Source: Dehalococcoides sp.
GTDB lineage: Bacteria; Chloroflexota; Dehalococcoidia; Dehalococcoidales; RBG-16-60-22
Assembly: GCA_030665795.1 (NCBI GenBank)
Contig: DAOUZD010000052.1
Span: 1-5,942 of the forward strand
Length of the DNA: 5,942 nucleotides
Direction of reading: 5' to 3'
In this document: piece after piece, positions 5,498 to 5,942 of the stretch
Numbering within the stretch: the stretch's first letter is position 1
Layout of the letters: each line of letters opens with the position of its first letter
Position numbers and translations under genes: made by a program
The notes under the pieces: generated by a model
What the model was told of the DNA's origin: nothing
Seen by the model: the letters and a program-made list of their open reading frames with translations, nothing else
The model's database searches: none

Positions 5498-5942
5498 CTA
5501 AGTCCTTTCACCAAAAATCTTGGTACCGATTCTCACCATGTTTGCACCTTCCTCTGGCGCGATTTGATAAGAATTCGTCATCCCCATGGAGAGATATTTC
5601 ATCTCGGTATCGGGTAAATCAAGTTTTTTCATTTTCTCAAATAGTTTTTTCATGGCCACGAAATAGGGCCTCGAATCTTCCGGGTCTCCGGAAAGAGGTC
5701 CCATCGTCATCAGTCCCATTACTCTGATGTTTGGCAAAGCGGAAATATCTTTAGCTAGTTGTTCCGTATTCTCTGGCAGTATGCCTGATTTTTGTTCTTC
5801 TCGGCCAATGTTTACCTCAATCAATACTGGCATTATTTTGCCGATTTGAGCACATCTTTTATCAATCTCTCTGGCTAATTCAAAAGAATCAATTGTTTCT
5901 ATCATATCAAATATTTTTACCGCTTTTTTCACCTTATTTTTT
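5498..5942 (-). CDS. YggS/PROSC-family PLP homeostasis protein (5'-truncated)
   Basis: This family of small PLP-binding proteins helps control pyridoxal phosphate and amino-acid balance; no enzymatic reaction is firmly established. The frame stays open to the window edge, and the first visible residues (KNKVKKAVKIFDMIETID) match the inside of the family (the ...LQxNKxK... region). About 80 N-terminal residues, including the PLP-binding lysine, are therefore missing, and the in-frame GTG at 5932 is unlikely to be the start. Visible motifs, numbered from the first complete codon, are MPVLIEVNIGREEQKSG (37-53), VMGLMTMGP (74-82), LSMGMT (117-122) and NMVRIGTKIFGER (134-146), the last forming part of the phosphate-binding end of the barrel. 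The usual acidic residue after the LSMGM-S/T motif is not conserved (MTNSYQ). A hand count of 5521-5940 gives about 40 % G+C, below its neighbours. It ends in TAG ahead of the nusA promoter. Its family is clear; its role here is inferred. Confidence 0.9.
   Translation of the reverse strand, partial: KNKVKKAVKIFDMIETIDSFELAREIDKRCAQIGKIMPVLIEVNIGREEQKSGILPENTEQLAKDISALPNIRVMGLMTMGPLSGDPEDSRPYFVAMKKLFEKMKKLDLPDTEMKYLSMGMTNSYQIAPEEGANMVRIGTKIFGERT

Noticed and set aside
5930..5932. GTG as start of the yggS-like gene
   Set aside because: The residues before it (K-N-K) continue the family alignment and the frame is open to the edge, so the gene is cut by the window rather than starting here.

Overview
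The window looks like ordinary bacterial chromosome with about 50 % G+C in most genes. Five genes are certain from sequence: the 3' end of a guaB3-type IMP dehydrogenase-related gene, rbfA, infB, an ylxR-family gene and nusA. A sixth, the 3' two-thirds of a YggS/PROSC-family gene, is nearly as certain. One intact gene has no recognisable family. The short IF-2 (635 residues), the NusA with a long charged tail and the pared-down nusA-infB cluster recall Dehalococcoidia (Chloroflexota). That placement is an impression from protein wording, not a measured phylogeny.

Layout. Positions 1-339 (+) hold the end of guaB3. A 37-base gap separates it from convergent minus-strand genes. Positions 377-1156 (-) encode a 259-residue protein with the strand/helix rhythm of a complete TIM barrel and a poly-glutamate end. 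It has a TTG start and what looks like its own promoter. Positions 1157-1349 are non-coding, with inverted repeats, a weak rbfA terminator candidate and that promoter. Then, read right to left on the minus strand, come nusA (5369-3933), ylxR (about 3946-3641), infB (3641-1734) and rbfA (1700-1350). Spacing is tight: ylxR overlaps nusA, ylxR and infB share one base, and infB-rbfA are 33 bases apart. The nusA leader (5370-5497) holds a good sigma70-type promoter followed by an intrinsic terminator hairpin just ahead of the nusA ribosome binding site. The window ends inside a yggS-like gene on the same strand. No gene-free stretch exceeds 300 bases.

How the genes fit together. nusA, ylxR, infB and rbfA form the conserved transcription-elongation, translation-initiation and ribosome-maturation operon. 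The rimP, ylxQ and ylxP members seen in Bacillus-type versions are absent from their usual places. The promoter-hairpin-nusA order suggests that NusA, which stimulates intrinsic termination, may limit its own operon.

I see no mobile element, CRISPR array, rRNA or tRNA, and no evidence for a novel multi-gene system. The most useful leads are the nusA leader attenuator, an Asp-to-Asn change in the IF-2 P-loop, a 12-bp tandem repeat encoding the IF-2 N terminus, and the unrecognised TIM-barrel-like protein.
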